Source: Pseudomonadota bacterium
GTDB lineage: Bacteria > Pseudomonadota > Gammaproteobacteria > Burkholderiales > Burkholderiaceae_C
Length of the DNA stretch: 64,000 nt
Direction of reading: 5' to 3'
NCBI GenBank assembly: GCA_963205115.1
Contig: CAUJHV010000003.1
Coordinates: 62,001 to 126,000 of the forward strand
Shown here: piece by piece, positions 61,079-64,000 of the stretch
How the letters are laid out: each line of letters opens with the position of its first letter
Numbering within the stretch: position 1 is the first letter of the stretch
Notes under the pieces: generated by a model
What the model was told of the DNA's origin: nothing
What the model saw: the letters and a program-made list of their open reading frames with translations, nothing else
Databases searched by the model: none
Translations under genes and position numbers: made by a program

Positions 61079-62719
61079 ATGTTCATTCCGGACGAAGACG
61101 CGACGATTGGCAGTACCTTCGAAGCTTGCGCACAGCGCCACGGCGCACTGCCCTTCCTGGCCGTGCCGGCCAACCTTGCGCGCGCCTATCACCCCGGCGG
61201 ATTTGAGCTGAGTTATGCCGACGCGCTGGGACAGGTGCAGGCGTTGATGGCCCGATATGCCGCTGCCGGCTACGGCCTGGGCCACTGCGTAGCGCTGCTG
61301 CTGGAAAACCGACCCGAGCACCTGCTGCACAAGCTGGCGATGAACGCGCTGGGCGTGTGCATCGTGCCGCTGAACGCCGACCACCGCCCGCGCGAGATGG
61401 CCTTTGTGCTGGACCATGCCAAGGTCGACCTCGTGATCACCGTGCCGGCGCTGCAGCCGCTGCTTCAGGCCGCGCTGGACGCCGCCACGCACCGGCCCGC
61501 GGTGGGGCTGCTGGACGATGCACACCCCTTGCCGCGTGCTGCCGTGCCGGCTGCGTCGACCACACCCACGCCAGACACGCCGGCCAGCGTGCTGTACACG
61601 TCGGGCACCACCGGCCGGCCCAAGGGCTGCGTGCTGTCGCACCGCTACGAACTGGAAGCCGGGCACTGGTACGCCACCGCCGGTGGCCTGACCACGTTTC
61701 ATGACGGCAGCGACCGCATCTACAACCCGCTGCCGCTGTTCCACGTCAACGCGTCGATCTTCTCCTTCTACTGCGCCATGCTGCGCGGCAACTGCCAGGT
61801 GCAGACCGACCGCTTCAGCCCCGCGCGCTGGTGGTCCGAGGTGGCCGAGTCGCGCGCCACCGTCGTGCACTACCTGGGCGTGGTGGTGCCGATGCTGCTG
61901 GCCCAGCCGCCGGGGCCGCTGGACCGCGGTCACCGCGTGCGCTTTGCCATCGGCGCTGGCGTCGACCCGCAGCGCCACGCGGAATTCGAACAACGCTTCG
62001 GCTTCCCGCTGGTGGAGATCTGGGGCATGACCGAGATGGTGCGCGCCATCTTCGACAGCGAACCTCCGCGCCAGGTGGGCACGCGCGCCTTCGGACGTCC
62101 GCGTCAAGGGCTGGAGGTGCGCATCGTCGACGATGCCGACCACGACGTGCCCGCCGGGACGCCCGGCGAATTGCTGGTGCGCACCTCGGCCCGCGCACCG
62201 CGGCGCGACTTCTTCAGCGGCTACCTCGATGACCCTGCGGCCACCGAACAGGCCTGGCGAGGCGGTTGGTTCCACACCGGCGACATCGTCACCCGCGCGC
62301 CCGACGGCCTGTTGCGCTTCATCGACCGGCGCAAGAACATCATCCGCCGCTCGGGCGAGAACATCGCGGCCGCCGAGGTTGAAGCGGTGCTGCAGACACA
62401 CCCGCTGGTGGAACAGGCCGCTGTGCTGGCCGTGCCTGACGACATGCGCGAAGAAGAGGTGCTGGCCTGCGTGGTGCTTCGCCCGGAGGGCCGCCATGAC
62501 CTGGCCGCGGCGATACGGGCGCTGCTGGCACACTGCAACGCCGAGCTGTCGTACTACAAGGCCCCGGGGTGGATCTGGTTGACCGACAGCATCCCCACCA
62601 CATCGACGCAGAAGATCCAGAAGCACCAGATCTTCGAGCCCGGCGTCGACCCGCGCACACTGCCGGGCATGGTGGACCTGCGCGCACAGAAGCGGCGCGA
62701 CACACCCTCACGGGGTTGA
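61079..62719 (+). CDS. AMP-forming acyl-CoA synthetase
   Basis: The 546-residue ANL ligase has VLYTSGTTGRPKGCVLSH near residue 170, WGMTEMV near 318, DRRKNIIRRSGENIAAAE near 418 and the C-terminal TSTQKIQKH near 518 with the catalytic Lys. GGAGAG precedes ATG 61079, 12 bp after the carboxyltransferase. It is the fourth CoA ligase in the window and the second in this operon; perhaps one activates the imported acid and the other a downstream or alternative acid. Confidence 0.88.
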   Translation: MFIPDEDATIGSTFEACAQRHGALPFLAVPANLARAYHPGGFELSYADALGQVQALMARYAAAGYGLGHCVALLLENRPEHLLHKLAMNALGVCIVPLNADHRPREMAFVLDHAKVDLVITVPALQPLLQAALDAATHRPAVGLLDDAHPLPRAAVPAASTTPTPDTPASVLYTSGTTGRPKGCVLSHRYELEAGHWYATAGGLTTFHDGSDRIYNPLPLFHVNASIFSFYCAMLRGNCQVQTDRFSPARWWSEVAESRATVVHYLGVVVPMLLAQPPGPLDRGHRVRFAIGAGVDPQRHAEFEQRFGFPLVEIWGMTEMVRAIFDSEPPRQVGTRAFGRPRQGLEVRIVDDADHDVPAGTPGELLVRTSARAPRRDFFSGYLDDPAATEQAWRGGWFHTGDIVTRAPDGLLRFIDRRKNIIRRSGENIAAAEVEAVLQTHPLVEQAAVLAVPDDMREEEVLACVVLRPEGRHDLAAAIRALLAHCNAELSYYKAPGWIWLTDSIPTTSTQKIQKHQIFEPGVDPRTLPGMVDLRAQKRRDTPSRG

Positions 62720-62725
62720 AGCGCC

Positions 62726-63694
62726 ATGCCCTTGCCCGCCCTCTTCCGAGACGCCTTGCGCGTGCCGGTGATCGGCTCGCCGATGTTCCTGGTGTCGTTT
62801 CCGCCGCTGGTCACCGCCTTGTGCAAGGCCGGCGTGGTGGGCACCTTCCCGCATGTCAATGCCAGGCCATCTGCACAGTTGGATGCCTGGCTGTCTGACA
62901 TCGCCGCTGAGCTGGTCGCGCACCGCGCCGCACACCCGGGCGCGGTGGTGGCGCCTCACGGCGTGAACCTGGTCGTGCACAAGAGCAATCCGCGTTTCGA
63001 GCCTGATCTCGATATCGTGGTGCAGCACCGCGTGCCTTTCGTCATCACGTGCCTGGGCCACCCGGGCCGCGTGGTGGATGCCGTGCACAGCTACGGTGGC
63101 ACGGTGTTCTGTGACGTCACCAGCGCCGACCACGCGCGAAAGTCGATGGACGCCGGTGTCGACGGCCTGATCTGCGTGGGCGCCGGTGCCGGCGGGCATG
63201 CGTCTGCGCAGAGCAGCTTTTCGCTGGTGCGCGAGATCCGCCGTTTCTGGGAAGGTTGCCTGGTGCTGGGCGGCGCCATCAACGACGGCTGGCAGATCCG
63301 CGCGGCCGAGGTGCTGGGCGCCGACCTGGCCTATGTCGGCACGCGATTCCTGGCAACGCAGGAATCGAACGCGCAGGCCGACTACAAGCAGATGGTGGTG
63401 GACTCGACGGTGGCCGACCTGGTCTACACCGACCGCCTGTCGGGCGTGCATGCCAACTTCCTGCGCGCGTCGCTGCAACGGCATGGCATCGACGTGTCGC
63501 AGCTGCCGCCCAAGCGGCCCGACATGAGCTCGCTGGCCGACCACGGTGCGAAGCTGTGGAAGGACCTGTGGAGCGCCGGCCATGGCGTGGCCACTATCGA
63601 CGACGTGCCCACCGTGGCCACGCTGGTGGACCGCATGGTCGACGAGTACCGCCAGGCCTGCGCGCTGCCGCCCAGCCCGGCCGTCGCGCGATGA
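62726..63694 (+). CDS. Nitronate monooxygenase-family FMN protein
   Basis: The 322-residue TIM-barrel protein has SPMFLVSFPPLVTALCKAGVVG near the N-terminus, GVDGLICVGAGAGGHASAQ near 145-163 (with the GGH block that holds the catalytic His in this family) and GGAINDGWQIRAAEVLGADLAYVGTRF near 185. Members oxidise alkyl nitronates or act as FMN oxidoreductases or enone reductases; the physiological substrate here is not a nitronate on present evidence. It lies 6 bp after the ligase and overlaps the next gene by 4 bp. Confidence 0.85.
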   Translation: MPLPALFRDALRVPVIGSPMFLVSFPPLVTALCKAGVVGTFPHVNARPSAQLDAWLSDIAAELVAHRAAHPGAVVAPHGVNLVVHKSNPRFEPDLDIVVQHRVPFVITCLGHPGRVVDAVHSYGGTVFCDVTSADHARKSMDAGVDGLICVGAGAGGHASAQSSFSLVREIRRFWEGCLVLGGAINDGWQIRAAEVLGADLAYVGTRFLATQESNAQADYKQMVVDSTVADLVYTDRLSGVHANFLRASLQRHGIDVSQLPPKRPDMSSLADHGAKLWKDLWSAGHGVATIDDVPTVATLVDRMVDEYRQACALPPSPAVAR

Positions 63695-64000
63695 AGCCGA
63701 TCGTCTTCTGGTTCGACTTCGGCTCGCCCTACGGCTACCTGATGGCTGAGCGCATTGGCGATCTCGCCGCTGCCCATGGGCGCACCGTGCAGTGGCGACC
63801 CATCCTGCTGTTTGCGGTGCTGCGCCAGCTGGAACTGCCGGCACCCATGGCCCATGCGGCCAAGCGCGACTACCTGCTGCTGGACTTCGACCGCTCGGCG
63901 CGCCACTTGGGCGTGGCTTACCGCCATCCCAGCCGCTTTCCGGTTATCTCGCCGCTGCCGGCGCGGCTGTTCCAGGTACTGGCCCAGCGCGACGAATGGG
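63691..64000 (+). CDS. 2-hydroxychromene-2-carboxylate isomerase-like (GST kappa/DsbA-fold) protein, truncated by window edge
   Basis: The visible 103 codons start MKPIVFWFDFGSPYGYLMAERI, the thioredoxin-like start of HCCA isomerase/GST-kappa proteins, with the Ser-Pro-Tyr motif at residues 12-14. RPILLFAVLRQLELPAP near 37 and FDRSARHLGVAYRHP near 68 fit that family. Such enzymes are glutathione-dependent cis-trans isomerases. The start overlaps the upstream stop by 4 bp. The C-terminus lies past 64000. Confidence 0.84.
   Translation, partial: MKPIVFWFDFGSPYGYLMAERIGDLAAAHGRTVQWRPILLFAVLRQLELPAPMAHAAKRDYLLLDFDRSARHLGVAYRHPSRFPVISPLPARLFQVLAQRDEW

Noticed and set aside
60182-62626. 814-codon open frame on the minus strand
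   Set aside because: It is opposite to the carboxyltransferase and CoA ligase, both with full motif sets; no RBS or family resemblance.

Overview
The window reads as a high-GC betaproteobacterial chromosome, most likely Burkholderiales. The reasons are strong GC bias at third codon positions, several branched-chain-type (HAAT) ABC importers, a Bug/TTT periplasmic binding protein, and many acyl-CoA dehydrogenase, enoyl-CoA hydratase, SDR and CoA-ligase genes packed in ATGA-overlapping operons. I see no tRNA, rRNA, CRISPR array, intact insertion sequence or prophage gene. It is a catabolic region that imports organic acids, activates them to CoA thioesters and degrades them by beta-oxidation-like chemistry.

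Region 1 (1-35.7 kb) has at least nine transcription units. They are: a leftward importer (SBP, LivH, fused LivM-LivG); ligase-SDR-SDR-EamA; ACAD-kinase-nitroreductase-3-hydroxyacyl-CoA dehydrogenase-AMACR; ACAD-SDR-histidine phosphatase-kinase-small protein; a complete importer followed by a Rieske oxygenase and an SDR; a lone CrtC/AttH-like gene; two enoyl-CoA hydratase-family genes plus a TesB thioesterase; a CoA ligase with an orphan SBP; and ACAD-Bug-ECH-epoxide hydrolase. The intergenic promoter gaps carry one recurring 12-bp near-palindrome (consensus TACGCTAGYGTA; eight copies, one a perfect palindrome). They therefore look like one regulon whose regulator is outside the window. An AliA-like ligase, an AliB-like ACAD, an alpha-methylacyl-CoA racemase and PECR-like reductases suggest an alicyclic and/or methyl-branched (isoprenoid-like) acid as substrate. 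That is inference.

Region 2 (35.7-46.4 kb) is leftward: a CaiB-type CoA-transferase with a 747-residue tandem acyl-CoA dehydrogenase; an AlkJ-like GMC alcohol dehydrogenase, aldehyde dehydrogenase and LysR regulator; and an enoyl-CoA isomerase-like protein with an isovaleryl/citronellyl-CoA-type dehydrogenase. Between the last two units is an 863-bp gene-poor, less GC-rich stretch with a perfect 16-bp inverted repeat.

Region 3 (46.6 kb to the right edge) is one long rightward operon: HAAT importer with an embedded CoA ligase, PECR-like SDR, AtuE/LiuC-like hydratase, AtuA-family protein, TetR regulator, biotin carboxylase, biotin carrier, carboxyltransferase, CoA ligase, nitronate monooxygenase and an HCCA-isomerase-like protein. 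This is the gene set of acyclic terpene utilization (geranyl-CoA carboxylase route) with its own importer. The carboxylase alpha subunit is interrupted by one in-frame TGA. Alcohol and aldehyde oxidation (region 2), CoA activation, carboxylation/hydration and beta-oxidation could form one terpenoid pathway; this is a hypothesis from gene content only.
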